NCBI GenBank assembly: GCA_001661245.1
Contig: KV454017.1
Coordinates: forward strand, 916,517-980,516
DNA length: 64,000 nucleotides
Source of the DNA: Pachysolen tannophilus NRRL Y-2460
Lineage: Eukaryota; Ascomycota; Pichiomycetes; Alaninales; Pachysolenaceae
Direction of reading: 5' to 3'
The translations under genes were made by a program, and so were the position numbers. Shown here in pieces: positions 11,544 to 22,889 of this stretch. The stretch's first letter is position 1, and each line of letters opens with the position of its first letter. Below the pieces are notes generated by a model. That model was given only the letters and a program-made list of their open reading frames with translations, was not told the origin of the DNA and did not search any database.

Positions 11544-13535
11544 ATGTCATATGGGAGTAATAGGCGTGAGTAAAAAATTTATTTGTGTTTTTGTTAATGG
11601 TTAATTTTTATTTATTTTTTGTTTTTATATATTTTTACTAACGATTGTTTTTTTTTATTTTTTGTATTTTTTTTTTTAGCTATGAGACCAAGAATTTATA
11701 ATTATACTGTGAACTCTTTCCAGAGTCAGTATCAAACACCATCGAGACAATCCCATAGTTATCCTTCACAGCACCACCAGCCCCAATATTATCAACCGTC
11801 GCAACTGCAGTTGGAAGAAGAGAGTACTGCGGTAATACCAAAACCAATTGTAGTACCTTCTTTACAAGAACAAGATCAAATTTTTTTAAATGTTTCTAAT
11901 GTTTATCAACAATCACAGCAATTTAATTATCGTGGGGTATTAGGTGTAGGGAAGCAAGGTGCTGGTGTTAGGAAAAGAGTTGAGATGGGGTTTCAATCTG
12001 GGTTGAAAGATGAAGTTAGTTATTCATTGAATACAATTGTTGAATTTAGTCATACAAACCCTCAACTTTTCAATTTAAAAGAAAATCCATTTGTATTGTT
12101 TAATTTGGTTAAATATCTTGATTGTTCAGTAATAGAATATTTGAGTGATTCAACAATTAAGCTGGAAAATGATAATTTGAATTTTTCCTTAGATGCTGCT
12201 ATAGCATTAAGAAATTTGTCTCAAATCATAGATAATGCTGCAATAATGTCTTTGGATCCTAGGTTAAAAGAAATATTAGTCAAGATTATGACAAATGGTG
12301 ATCGGATATCGGGCAACGTTATTGATGATAATCGCGAAGCTATTAAGGAGTTGTTGCGTTATACAGTAGATATTGTAGAAACTATATCATCCTACATTGC
12401 TCCAGCTCCAATTGATGATCCATTATTTATAAGCTTAATTGGATTTTTACAAAAAACAAATGATAGGTATCTAATTATTTCATTGTTGAGATCTTTATCA
12501 AGGTTAATGGTAAGATCAGTTTCAAATAAACCTTCAGCTGCAGATAATATTTCATCAAAGCTTTTAGATCAAATTACTTCATATTTGCTCTTGTCAACAA
12601 CTTCTTTAACTGCAATTCATGATTTAGGCTATGATGAGTTGATCTTGGCAACATTAGATTTCTTATATCAATATAGTTTACCAGGTGGTTCAAGAATTTC
12701 AAAATTGATTGAGTCTGATCAAAGATCATTATTGTTGAAAACAGTATTATTAAATTTATTGACTTATAATTTAACAAATATTCAAACTGAATATAAAGAT
12801 AGACTTAGAGGTAAGAAATTTTTAAAATTGATCAAAAGAATTAAGCCACCAGTTCCAATATCGCCACCTTTTTTGAAAGGAAATTTGTACAACGAAATTT
12901 ATAAATTAGATGAACCACAAAGAGCAACAACTTGGATGAGATGTTGTTATCAATCTGTTGAAAATGGTGAAGTAACTCAAATTTCATTATGGAAATCTTA
13001 TGAATCACAGTTTACGACTATAGTGAATCCTTCTTTTGAACAACCTTTGAAAAAATTATTACCAGCCGTTGATTTTATTAAAAATGTTTGTAATGCTTTT
13101 CCTCACTCATCAGCAAAAGTTATTAATTTGCCAGATGGATCAAGAAAATTCATTATTAAGGGAATTCAACCAAGGCAACTCCCAGTCAGTATAGAAGTAG
13201 GAAACAAAGAATCGGCTGAAAAAACATCCACTGGCGATGGTGATGATGCTGGAAATGTTACTGATGAAGAAGATGCCGAGGAAGAAGATAATTTAAAAGG
13301 GGATTCAATAAGTGCTCAGCAAAAATTTTTCAAAATATTGAACTACGGGGCTAATAATAATATCAAATTAAATGAAATTAATTCCTCTTCAGCGTTATTA
13401 TTAAATTGTTTAGCTAAAGACGAAGCAGGATGCGAATTATTGAAAGGTTATAAAAGTGAAATTTTAGATAAAGTTTTAATGGTACCACCATTATTTAATC
13501 ACGTTTTTGATAGCTTAGATTATTTAGACTATTGA
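11544..13535 (+). CDS. RSC9: RSC chromatin-remodelling subunit Rsc9-like
   Basis: Two exons, 11544-11565 and 11680-13535, give 625 aa. The donor is GTGAGT, a perfect TACTAAC branch site lies at 11637-11643 and the acceptor at 11678-11679. The first frame-only ATG upstream of exon 2 lies inside the intron and is not used. The protein has a Gln/Pro-rich N-terminus, an armadillo-like helical middle, and an RFX-like segment around residues 420-440 (TTWMRCCYQS, QISLWKSYESQF) followed by KFIIKGIQPRQ; this arrangement is that of fungal Rsc9, related to human ARID2. Rsc9 is a core subunit of RSC, which slides nucleosomes at promoters. An acidic insert (about residues 510-545) precedes the C-terminal helices. 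Assignment is from remembered motifs, not alignment. Confidence 0.75.
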
Positions 13536-13746
13536 AAATTCACATTAAGATGGGGGAAACAAATAGATAATTGACTTCTTCTGAGTCTTTTTAAAAACAA
13601 ATCTTTTTTCTTTTCTTTTATTTTCTTCTTTTTTTTTTTTTTTCTTTTTATTAAGAAAAAAAACCATTTCTCTAATTTAAAACTTCATTATAATATTATA
13701 TAACAAAAAAAAAAAAAACCAAAAAGAACTATAAAAGTTAATGAAA

Positions 13747-14208
13747 TCACAAATGAAGTTGCTGTTGTTGTAATTCTTGAACCCGAATATTCAAAACCTG
13801 CTGTACTTTATTCAACAAATCATATTTCTCTTGGATTGTTTTGTTTAATTGCTCACTGTTTTCTTTCAATTTAGAAATTCTCTTGTTGTAAAATTCAACT
13901 GATTGTTCCAGATTTTTTTCAATGTAGTAACCGGTTCCAATATCAACCATAAACCTCTGACCATCTTTAACTTTTCCAGGAATATATAATGAAGGCGACA
14001 ATGGAACCAAAATCCCTTTATCCAGGAAACCGACATTAGACAATTGTTGTATGTTATTAATACATTCTTTGAATTTTTGACTTGCAGTACTTAAAGCTTG
14101 TAAAGAAGCATTGAAATGTTCTAATTCCGATTTTAAATTCTTTTGAAGTTCTATTAAATTTTCTGGTGGAAGACTAGTTAAATCAATCTTCTTCATCTGT
14201 TGTGACAT
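13747..14208 (-). CDS. GIM5: prefoldin subunit 5
   Basis: A 153-aa alpha-type prefoldin: two long coiled-coil helices flank a central beta segment containing LVPLSPSLYIPG and IGTGYYIEK, the conserved core of prefoldin 5. The hexameric prefoldin complex passes nascent actin and tubulin to the CCT chaperonin in the cytosol. A CTG codon at residue 100 lies in YIEKN-x-EQ; yeast and human homologues have alanine there, which is one of the best clues to the code of this organism. The Gln-rich C-terminus is short. The gene is divergent from RAD10 with about 190 bp between starts. Confidence 0.92.
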   Translation of the reverse strand: MSQQMKKIDLTSLPPENLIELQKNLKSELEHFNASLQALSTASQKFKECINNIQQLSNVGFLDKGILVPLSPSLYIPGKVKDGQRFMVDIGTGYYIEKNLEQSVEFYNKRISKLKENSEQLNKTIQEKYDLLNKVQQVLNIRVQELQQQQLHL

Positions 14209-14367
14209 TGTCGTATATACTTTTTAATGATTTGATTTATATTTAAATAAATATATAGTTGAACTTTTTTCCATTTAAAAATCAATTTTTTTCAATTTTT
14301 GCCTTCTGTTATTTACAAACTCACAATTTGATCTAATATTTAACGAAAAGACTAAAGTTCTTTATTA

Positions 14368-14400
14368 ATGAATAAGATGACCGAGGGAAGTCAAATATGA
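14368..14400 (+). promoter_or_regulatory. upstream ORF overlapping the RAD10 start codon
   Basis: A 10-codon reading frame beginning ATGAATAAGATG ends in a TGA that overlaps the RAD10 ATG (ATGA, 14397-14400). It has two in-frame ATGs (14368 and 14377) and lies in a different frame from RAD10. If these ATGs are within the transcript, RAD10 would need leaky scanning or termination-reinitiation. Confidence 0.55.
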
Positions 14401-15470
14401 CTGAGAATAGTAATAATAACAATTTAAATAACAATAATGTTAATTTGGATGTAACGGATACAACATCTTTTAGCAAAATAATCCAAGGTGTTAAGAGATT
14501 AAGAGAGCAATCACAAGAGCAAGTATTGATCGATAATATTAATAAGAGTAAGCCTGTGACACATTACAATCAAGCTGGTACTACTACAAGAGTGTATGGT
14601 GATTTGGGTGAAACTGTGATATCAGCATCTTCGCCATCTTCATCTTCTACTTCTTCCAAGACATATCATAGACCTGCAAGATTGATATCACCAAGAATTA
14701 ATACCGGTGATCAATATTTGAAAAATGTTCAAATCAATAATTCACAAAAGGGGAATCCACTTTTAAAGAATTTGAAGATAGGTTATGAGTTCAATGCAAA
14801 TTTGAAGAATTGTGATTATTTGATAAACCCAAAAGTATTTGTATTATTTTTATCTTTAAAATATCATAAGTTACATCCAGAATATATTTATAATAAAATT
14901 AGAAAATTTAATGGGAATAATTATCAAATTAATAACAATATGAAGGTTTTGTTATGTGTTGTTGATATTGAAAATAATAATGATATAATAAGAGAATTAA
15001 ATAAGATTTGTTTGTTAAATGATCTTTCATTGGTACTTGCTTGGTCTTTTGAAGAAGCCAGTAATTATTTAAATTATTTGAAACAATTAGAAAATAATAA
15101 TGAATATAAACAGATAAAGGGAACAAACACAAATAAAGATGATTATTATCAGATTCTAGCCAACACTTTGACCACTATAAGACAGATAAATAAGACTGAT
15201 ACTATTAATTTAATATCAAAATATGGGTCTTTTAAAGATTTAATAAATTTATCCAATAGCGAAGACCTATTTGAAGTCCAAGGAATGGGTAAAGTGAAAA
15301 TTAACAAGTTTTTGAGTACAATTGATGAGAATTTTATTTTAAATAAAGATTATTCCAAAAATAAAATACCTGAAAGTAATAGTAAAAATGATAGCAATAA
15401 TAACAATAATAATAATAGTGAATCAGCTACTAATGAATTTGATCAATTTCTTGAAGAGATTGATTTATAA
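14397..15470 (+). CDS. RAD10: nucleotide-excision-repair endonuclease subunit Rad10 (ERCC1)
   Basis: A 357-aa protein. After a low-complexity N-terminus it has the ERCC1 central domain starting near residue 120 (GNPLLKNLK, DYLINPKVFVLFLSLKYH), a nuclease-like fold without catalytic residues. The C-terminus has a tandem helix-hairpin-helix (LTTIRQINKTDTINLISKYG, VQGMGKVK, about residues 255-310). Rad10 pairs with Rad1 to cut the 5' side of DNA lesions in nucleotide excision repair and in single-strand annealing. An Asn/Ser-rich linker and an acidic tail end the protein. A short upstream ORF ends on its start codon, and its stop codon abuts the stop of the convergent leucine-rich gene inside a TTATAA palindrome. 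Confidence 0.88.
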   Translation: MTENSNNNNLNNNNVNLDVTDTTSFSKIIQGVKRLREQSQEQVLIDNINKSKPVTHYNQAGTTTRVYGDLGETVISASSPSSSSTSSKTYHRPARLISPRINTGDQYLKNVQINNSQKGNPLLKNLKIGYEFNANLKNCDYLINPKVFVLFLSLKYHKLHPEYIYNKIRKFNGNNYQINNNMKVLLCVVDIENNNDIIRELNKICLLNDLSLVLAWSFEEASNYLNYLKQLENNNEYKQIKGTNTNKDDYYQILANTLTTIRQINKTDTINLISKYGSFKDLINLSNSEDLFEVQGMGKVKINKFLSTIDENFILNKDYSKNKIPESNSKNDSNNNNNNNSESATNEFDQFLEEIDL

Positions 15471-16787
15471 TTGGAAAAATGAATTTACAGTTTTGTTGTT
15501 TGTCTTGATATTTAATTTTGGTTTTTTCTTTATATTTGATGATGTTGAAACAGATATAGGTGTAATTTCTGGTTTTCTTTTGATATTTTTTTTGTATAAT
15601 AAATAATAATAAGTCTTATTGGAATTTGGAAAATCAGTTGTATTTTTAGACCTTAATGACCATGCTTTATTTAATAAATAATTTAAATGTTCATAATTAT
15701 GATTGGAATTATTTTCAATTTCTGAATTAGAATTTATTATTTTATAATCCAAAAGGATTGTGGTGATTTGATCATTATTATCTTGAATAAAATCTGGTCT
15801 TAAATCTCTATTTATTAGAAAAAATTTTAAACCATCTTGATATTTTAATAATTTTGAATTTGTAATAATTTTTTTCCAATTTTTTGGTATCATTTCATGT
15901 GGTAAATTAATAGAAGTTTCTATATAAAACAAATTATTATTATTTGAAATTGACATTATTTCAATTAAAGATTGTATAGAAATAGATGTATTTTTTAAAT
16001 ATAAAATTTTTAAATTTTTCCATTTTTGTAATTTTAAATTAATAATCCAAGATTGTAATATTGAATCATCAATTTTAGTTAAATTATTACCATTAAATGA
16101 TACAATTTTTTCCAAATTTGTTAATTTTATTAAAAAATCTCTATCAATTGTATTATTCAATGAGGATATATCTAGTATTATCAAATTATTATAATATTTG
16201 GATTTATTACTAAGATGATCAATTAAATTATTTGGATTTTTAAATAAAGTTTCAATTCTATGTTTATAATTTGAATTCATAACAATTAAATTTTTTGATA
16301 AAAATAATTCTCGACTTGAATTTTTGGCAATAAAAGAAGATTTATAGTTCCTCTTATTAAAATAATGAGTTTTAAAATTATCTTCTTTATAAAAATTTGA
16401 ACTGAAAATATCAAATAAATGAGGTGTATCTAATTCGTTAAACAATATCAATTTCCATACCATAGACCAAAACCCATTCCATCCTCCAACTGACAAATGA
16501 CTTCTTTTCAACAAATGGCTATTCTTAACAATACGTAAAATGCACAATAACTTCAATGACTTGATTTTACCCATTTGAAATTTTGAAGAAATCGATTTGG
16601 GCACTCTAATGTCGCTGCTGCCCATACCATGGAAAGGTTTCACATACAAAAAATCATAAGACCCACCAAGAGTAAAATCACTAAACGAAGCATCCACCAA
16701 TTGCCCAATCCTTCGCACTCTAGTCAACTTATCCACAACCAATCCATCATCACCACCTTTAATACCCATTTTCTTTCTCACCCTCAT
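15465..16787 (-). CDS. hypothetical protein with leucine-rich-repeat-like segment
   Basis: A 440-aa protein that I do not recognise. It begins with a basic stretch (MRVRKKMGIKGG) and, at about residues 195-290, has irregular leucine-rich units such as NNLIILDISSLNN, NLEKIVSFNGNNL and KNLKILYLKNTS, which look like an LRR fold. The C-terminus is Lys/Asn-rich and ends VNSFFQL, weakly like a PCNA-interacting motif but without the initial Gln. There is no signal peptide or clear membrane segment. A start at 16769 (MGIKGG) is also possible. It is convergent with RAD10, overlapping it by 6 bp, and divergent from ALO1. No function is proposed. Confidence 0.65.
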   Translation of the reverse strand: MRVRKKMGIKGGDDGLVVDKLTRVRRIGQLVDASFSDFTLGGSYDFLYVKPFHGMGSSDIRVPKSISSKFQMGKIKSLKLLCILRIVKNSHLLKRSHLSVGGWNGFWSMVWKLILFNELDTPHLFDIFSSNFYKEDNFKTHYFNKRNYKSSFIAKNSSRELFLSKNLIVMNSNYKHRIETLFKNPNNLIDHLSNKSKYYNNLIILDISSLNNTIDRDFLIKLTNLEKIVSFNGNNLTKIDDSILQSWIINLKLQKWKNLKILYLKNTSISIQSLIEIMSISNNNNLFYIETSINLPHEMIPKNWKKIITNSKLLKYQDGLKFFLINRDLRPDFIQDNNDQITTILLDYKIINSNSEIENNSNHNYEHLNYLLNKAWSLRSKNTTDFPNSNKTYYYLLYKKNIKRKPEITPISVSTSSNIKKKPKLNIKTNNKTVNSFFQL

Positions 16788-17347
16788 CTCCAGATCTATA
16801 AAATTTCCTCTTTAGGATAAATTGCACACGCAGTACACGAAAAAAACAAACAGCCACAGTTTTTCTTCTTTTTCTTTCTTATTGTTATTGTTTCCCTATT
16901 GTTTCGGTAGATTAATACCCATTTCCGTACTTTAATGGGTATTAATGAAATTAATCAATTAAACAAAAAGAGATTAGTATTCAATAGATTTATCAGATAC
17001 CATCTATCAGCTAAAAAATAAAAAATAAAAAATTTTTTTTATATACTAATATATTTTATTTTATTCTATTTATTTTATTTTATTTTTTAATTCGTTTTAT
17101 TATTAGTTTTTTTCTTTTTCAAAATTTCCCGATCGGATCATAAAATTCTTTTGAAGAAAATTTTTGGAATTTATAATACCGCCCGTCGCCATTCTGTTCG
17201 CCATTCGGTAAGTTTAGCTTGTAAAAATTACCTAGTGATTAAATTAGTAACGGACATATATATGGATATTGGGGTGTAATAGATAAAGTGTATGTATGTC
17301 TATATCAATCTCTTTAATATTAATATATTATAAGTTGAGAGTGTAGG
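16788..17347. other. divergent promoter, LRR-like gene / ALO1
   Basis: AT-rich spacer of about 560 bp with AAAAT/TTTTA repeats around 17020-17090 and a short more GC-rich patch (CCGCCCGTCGCC) near 17180 on the ALO1 side. No gene seen. Confidence 0.5.
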
Positions 17348-18940
17348 ATGTCTTTAATTCCGGCTAGTATTAGTTCATTTTCAGTTCCAAAATTATTTCA
17401 CAAGACATGGGCAGGTACATTTATTTGTAAACCTCAGGTTTATTTTCAACCTGAAAATATAGAGCAAATTGTTGAATTAGTCAATGTTGCAAGAGAGAAG
17501 AAGAAGAGTTTAATGGTTGTTGGTTCTGGGCATTCACCTTCTGATATGACAATGACTGATGAATGGTTAGTTAATTTAGATAAATTTCAAAAAATTTTGG
17601 ATATTAATGTTCAAGAATCAGGTAAATATACTGATGTTACAGTTGAAGCTGGAATTAGAATTTATCAATTGAATGATTTTTTACAACAAAAAGGATTGGC
17701 TGTACAAAATTTAGGTTCAATTTCAGAACAATCTGTTGCTGGAATTATATCTACTGGTACTCATGGGGCTTCACCATTCCATGGTTTAGTTTCTCAACAA
17801 GTGGTTGATATAACTTTAGTTAATGGTAAAGGTGAATTGATTAAATGTTCTCCATTGATAAATCAAGAATTGTTTAGAGGTGCCATGTTAAGTTTGGGGA
17901 AATTGGGTATGATTGTTAAAGTCACTTTAAGAACTGTTCCAAGATATCAAATTAAATCAACACAAGAAATTATTGAATTTCAAACTTTATTAAAAGTTTG
18001 GGATACTATTTGGACAGAAGATGAATTTATTAGAGTTTGGTGGTTTCCTTATACTAAAAGATGTGTTTTATGGAGAGCTTCTAAATCTGAAGAACCTTTA
18101 TCTAAACCTAGAACTTCTTGGTATGGTACTAGTTTAGGTAGATTTTTTTATGAATCTTTACTTTGGTTTGCTGTTCATATTTATTCAAGACTGACTCCAT
18201 ATATTGAAAGATTTGTATTTAGCAGACAATATGGGTTAGAAGAAACTTTAGGTTATGGTACTTCTGCAGTTGAAGAATCTGTTGAAGGTTTAAATATGGA
18301 TTGTCTTTTTAGTCAATTTGTTAATGAATGGGCTGCTCCATTAACTAATGGTCCTGAAATCTTGAGATCTTTGGAACATTCCATCAATTTAGCAGCAAGA
18401 AATGGAGATTTCTTTGTACATGCCCCAATTGAGGTTCGTTGCTCAAATACTACAACTTCAAATTCTTTAGAAAAACCTAATGTTTCATCTAGGAAAATCA
18501 CTTCCCCAGGACCAATATATGGTAACGATTTACGTCCATTATTAGACAATACACCAAGATTGAATTGGGTTCCACAAGAAAATGTTACTAATTCTCAATT
18601 GACTTTATATATTAATGCCACAATGTATAGACCATTTGGTACTTCAGTTCCAATTGGTAAATGGTATCAGGTTTTCGAAGAAACTTTAGAAGCAGCTGGT
18701 GGTAAACCCCATTGGGCTAAAAATTTCATTGGTTCAGAAGCATATGCTGGTGGAATTTTAAAATCAAATTATAAAGATGGAGAAATGAAAGGCTTTGCAG
18801 GAAAGATGGATGAATGGTTCGGAGATGATTTGAAAACTTTCAAAAGATTGAGAAGACAAAATGATCCAAATAACGTTTTCCTAAGTGGTAAAGACTGGGC
18901 CCTTCGTAATGGTATCATTGATGAAACTGATCTACAGTGA
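17348..18940 (+). CDS. ALO1: D-arabinono-1,4-lactone oxidase
   Basis: A 530-aa VAO-family flavoprotein that catalyses the last step of D-erythroascorbate synthesis, oxidising D-arabinono-1,4-lactone with oxygen. The FAD-binding PCMH domain spans roughly residues 20-195; VGSGHSPSD (His near 61) is the covalent flavin attachment site and STGTHG is the second flavin motif. The C-terminal ALO domain has GLNMDCLFSQFVNEW, the cap-domain core, and GGKPHWAKNF (His near 455), the HWxK catalytic motif of aldonolactone oxidases. One transmembrane-like stretch (FFYESLLWFAVHIYS) agrees with the known mitochondrial outer-membrane location. The only CTG codon (residue 282) falls in SR-x-TPY, where relatives I remember have leucine; this is evidence against, or neutral to, the CTG=Ala reading. 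Confidence 0.93.
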   Translation: MSLIPASISSFSVPKLFHKTWAGTFICKPQVYFQPENIEQIVELVNVAREKKKSLMVVGSGHSPSDMTMTDEWLVNLDKFQKILDINVQESGKYTDVTVEAGIRIYQLNDFLQQKGLAVQNLGSISEQSVAGIISTGTHGASPFHGLVSQQVVDITLVNGKGELIKCSPLINQELFRGAMLSLGKLGMIVKVTLRTVPRYQIKSTQEIIEFQTLLKVWDTIWTEDEFIRVWWFPYTKRCVLWRASKSEEPLSKPRTSWYGTSLGRFFYESLLWFAVHIYSRLTPYIERFVFSRQYGLEETLGYGTSAVEESVEGLNMDCLFSQFVNEWAAPLTNGPEILRSLEHSINLAARNGDFFVHAPIEVRCSNTTTSNSLEKPNVSSRKITSPGPIYGNDLRPLLDNTPRLNWVPQENVTNSQLTLYINATMYRPFGTSVPIGKWYQVFEETLEAAGGKPHWAKNFIGSEAYAGGILKSNYKDGEMKGFAGKMDEWFGDDLKTFKRLRRQNDPNNVFLSGKDWALRNGIIDETDLQ

Positions 18941-19606
18941 TAATTATACAGTCTACAGCTACTACTACTAATTTGTTTGTGTGTGTTTTCTTTTTATTTT
19001 ATTTTTTTTTCTACCAAAATTATTGCTTTTAAAGTGATTTGTTCCATGTTTCGCTTTATTTACTGAATCCCTTTCGGACTCCTTTCTGACTCTTTTTTTT
19101 TGACTCTTTTTTGACTTATTTGTTTAAATTCTCTTCTTGAATTGTACTTGTTTATATACAATATGTGTGATGCTACTTTTTTATGATTTTTATTTTTTTG
19201 TTGTTGTTGTTGTTCTTCTTTTTTTTTACCCCTAGGGTATACAATATCCACAAAGCAGATCGGATTATATTTCTTAACACTTTATGTTTCTATTCCATTT
19301 AACCCTCTTTCTTTTGAAATGATTTCAAGTACTATTAGTTTTCAAATGAACAAGTTTACATTCAACTTCACCTAGTAAATCTATCTTCTCTCCGCCAAAA
19401 ATCATCACCACCTTGAAAAGTAGTCTGTGAAAAATTAATATTTGAAGAAGTTGAAAAATTTTTGCACAAAAGGTAAAATGAATGTTGTTGTTGATATTAT
19501 TATTATTATTAATTACTTATTTATTTAGTTACTTGTTCATTTGTTTTTCTCATAGAGCTTGTTGGATCAAGAAGGAGGGAATTGTTGAAGTTGAATATAT
19601 TGGATA
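18941..19606. other. intergenic region, ALO1 3' / reductase 5'
   Basis: 0.67 kb between two plus-strand genes. It holds pyrimidine-rich runs and TTGTTG/TTATTA repeats near 19200 and 19480-19510, and a pair of near-identical GACTC-T-rich units around 19075-19115. No credible coding frame or RNA gene. Confidence 0.5.
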
Positions 19607-20557
19607 ATGGCTACGGAAGCAGAAACACAAGAAAAGTATCGCAGAAATGAGGAATTGATTAAGACACCGTTACACGGTATTTATATTCCAATGTTGTTGA
19701 TCATATTTGGAATTGGTATACAAAATTATCGTTATATTCCTCATACTGTTGCCATATTGTTGGTATATTTGGCTTATAATTTCATTAGAGCATATAGGAG
19801 GAAGAAATCCATATCCAAGGATAAGTTTAAAGAATTTGAATTGATAGACAAGACAGTTGTTTCTAAAAACTCTGCCATTTATAGGTTTAAATTATTTAGA
19901 GAATCTGAAAATTTGGATATTCCAATTGGTCATCATCTTTGTTGTTCTGTTGAAATTGATGGTAAGGATGAAATTGCTTATTATACCCCAATTTCTTCTC
20001 AATATGATTTGGGATTTTTCGATATCTTGGTTAAATCTTATCCAACAGGAAAAGTTTCAAAATATTTTGCAAGTCTTCATAAGGGACAAACTGTTAAATT
20101 TAAAGGCCCTGTTGGTAGAATGTCTTATCAGCCAAATATTTGTAAGAATTTGGTTATGATTGCTGGTGGTTCTGGTATCACTCCAATGTTACAAGTTTTA
20201 AGTTATATAACAACAACTCCAGAAGATTTAACTACTGTTAAATTATTATTTGCTAATGAAACTAGAAATGATATCTTATTAAAAGATGAAATTGATGAAT
20301 TAGCTTCCAAATATCCTTATTTCGAAGTTGAATATTTCTTAAATGAACCATCTAAAAATTGGAAAGGCAAAACTGGATATATTACTAAAGATGATATTAA
20401 AGAATCTTTAATTGGAGATGATTACTTAGACACAACAAAAATTTTCATTTGTGGACCTTTGGAAATGAGAAAAAATATGTTGCATTACTGTGAAGAATTA
20501 GGTTTTCCTAAAGGTACCCTAAAATCTTCTCAGGAAGATCAAGTCTTTTGTTTTTAA
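19607..20557 (+). CDS. PGA3: NADH-cytochrome b5 reductase-like protein, PGA3/AIM33 family
   Basis: A 316-aa membrane-anchored flavoprotein. Residues about 20-60 form two hydrophobic segments that should anchor it in the ER or plasma membrane. The FAD domain has the YYTPISS motif (in place of the RxYTPVS of classical Cbr1) and the NADH domain has GGSGITPMLQVL near residue 187, CGPLEMR and the terminal EDQVFCF. The first arginine of the FAD-binding RxY(T/S) motif is replaced, as in the PGA3/AIM33/YML125C group, which is why I prefer that name to CBR1. Electron acceptor unknown; relatives use quinones or cytochrome b5. It could also be annotated simply as a cytochrome b5 reductase. Confidence 0.8.
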   Translation: MATEAETQEKYRRNEELIKTPLHGIYIPMLLIIFGIGIQNYRYIPHTVAILLVYLAYNFIRAYRRKKSISKDKFKEFELIDKTVVSKNSAIYRFKLFRESENLDIPIGHHLCCSVEIDGKDEIAYYTPISSQYDLGFFDILVKSYPTGKVSKYFASLHKGQTVKFKGPVGRMSYQPNICKNLVMIAGGSGITPMLQVLSYITTTPEDLTTVKLLFANETRNDILLKDEIDELASKYPYFEVEYFLNEPSKNWKGKTGYITKDDIKESLIGDDYLDTTKIFICGPLEMRKNMLHYCEELGFPKGTLKSSQEDQVFCF

Positions 20558-20813
20558 CAAAAAAGAAAAAGAAAAAAAAGAAAAAAAAAAAAATAAACCA
20601 CGAGAAATTGTCTCATTTAAGAGTAAAAATACAACGTATCTATTTTTTTTGAAAAAAATATATAAAACTTGTAGAATAGAAGAATGAATATATATAATAT
20701 TTAAAGTACTTTCTGAATAATTGGAAATTATTTGAAATTTAGTAGGAATAAATAAATGAATGAATTACTTATTATTATTAGGTGATAATAAAGTAAAAAA
20801 AAAAAAAACAAAT

Positions 20814-20886
20814 TGGACGAGTCAGGAATCGAACCCGAGACCTTTCGCATGCTAAGCGAACGCGCTACCAACTACGCCACACGCCC
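20814..20886 (-). tRNA. tRNA-Ala (AGC anticodon)
   Basis: 73-nt cloverleaf on the minus strand: GGGCGTG acceptor, D loop AGTTGGTAG, anticodon loop TTAGCAT, T arm with GGTTCGATTC, discriminator A. The acceptor stem has the G3:U70 pair that identifies alanine tRNAs. No intron. It reads GCU/GCC, not CUG, so it is not the tRNA responsible for the proposed code change. It lies between the 3' ends of the PGA3-like gene and PYD2. Confidence 0.95.
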
Positions 20887-20984
20887 TTTTATTTAATTCA
20901 AGTAAAAGTGATGTTCCTACATACGGCAGCAGCAGGTGCAGCCATCACCATCACTACCACCACAACCACCATCATCTAACTTTA

Positions 20985-22590
<1,606 letters not shown>

Positions 22591-22736
22591 ATCCCCAATC
22601 AATTCAATTACTAACTAAACTTGGAATCTTGAATTAAAAAAAGGAAAAAGAAAAATAACCAGGAGCATCACTGACCCAATTTATATAGTTATCTTCTTTC
22701 TTCTTATCTATTTATCGGCAGAATCTTCATTTTAGG

Positions 22737-22751
22737 CGGAAACGAAAACCG
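22737..22751. promoter_or_regulatory. CGG-N9-CCG inverted element in PYD2 promoter
   Basis: GGCGG at 22735-22739 and CCGCC at 22749-22753 form a 5-bp inverted repeat whose inner triplets read CGG-N9-CCG, the typical half-site arrangement for a Zn2Cys6 dimer. It stands about 147 bp upstream of the PYD2 ATG in otherwise AT-rich DNA. The binding protein is unknown; pyrimidine pathway genes in relatives are controlled by Zn2Cys6 activators. Confidence 0.5.
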
Positions 22752-22889
22752 CCGGTTTAGCATTAGTTTGAAAGGGAATTAAATTCACTACAAGATGAAC
22801 ATTATAAGAAATATAAGAAAATACATATCCAGCAAATAAATAAATATAAATATAATAATAATAGTAATAATAGTAATAATAGTAATATA

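Noticed and set aside
19060-19251. Minus-strand 63-codon frame downstream of ALO1
   Set aside because: Gln/Lys homopolymer composition arising from T-rich DNA; no conserved feature.
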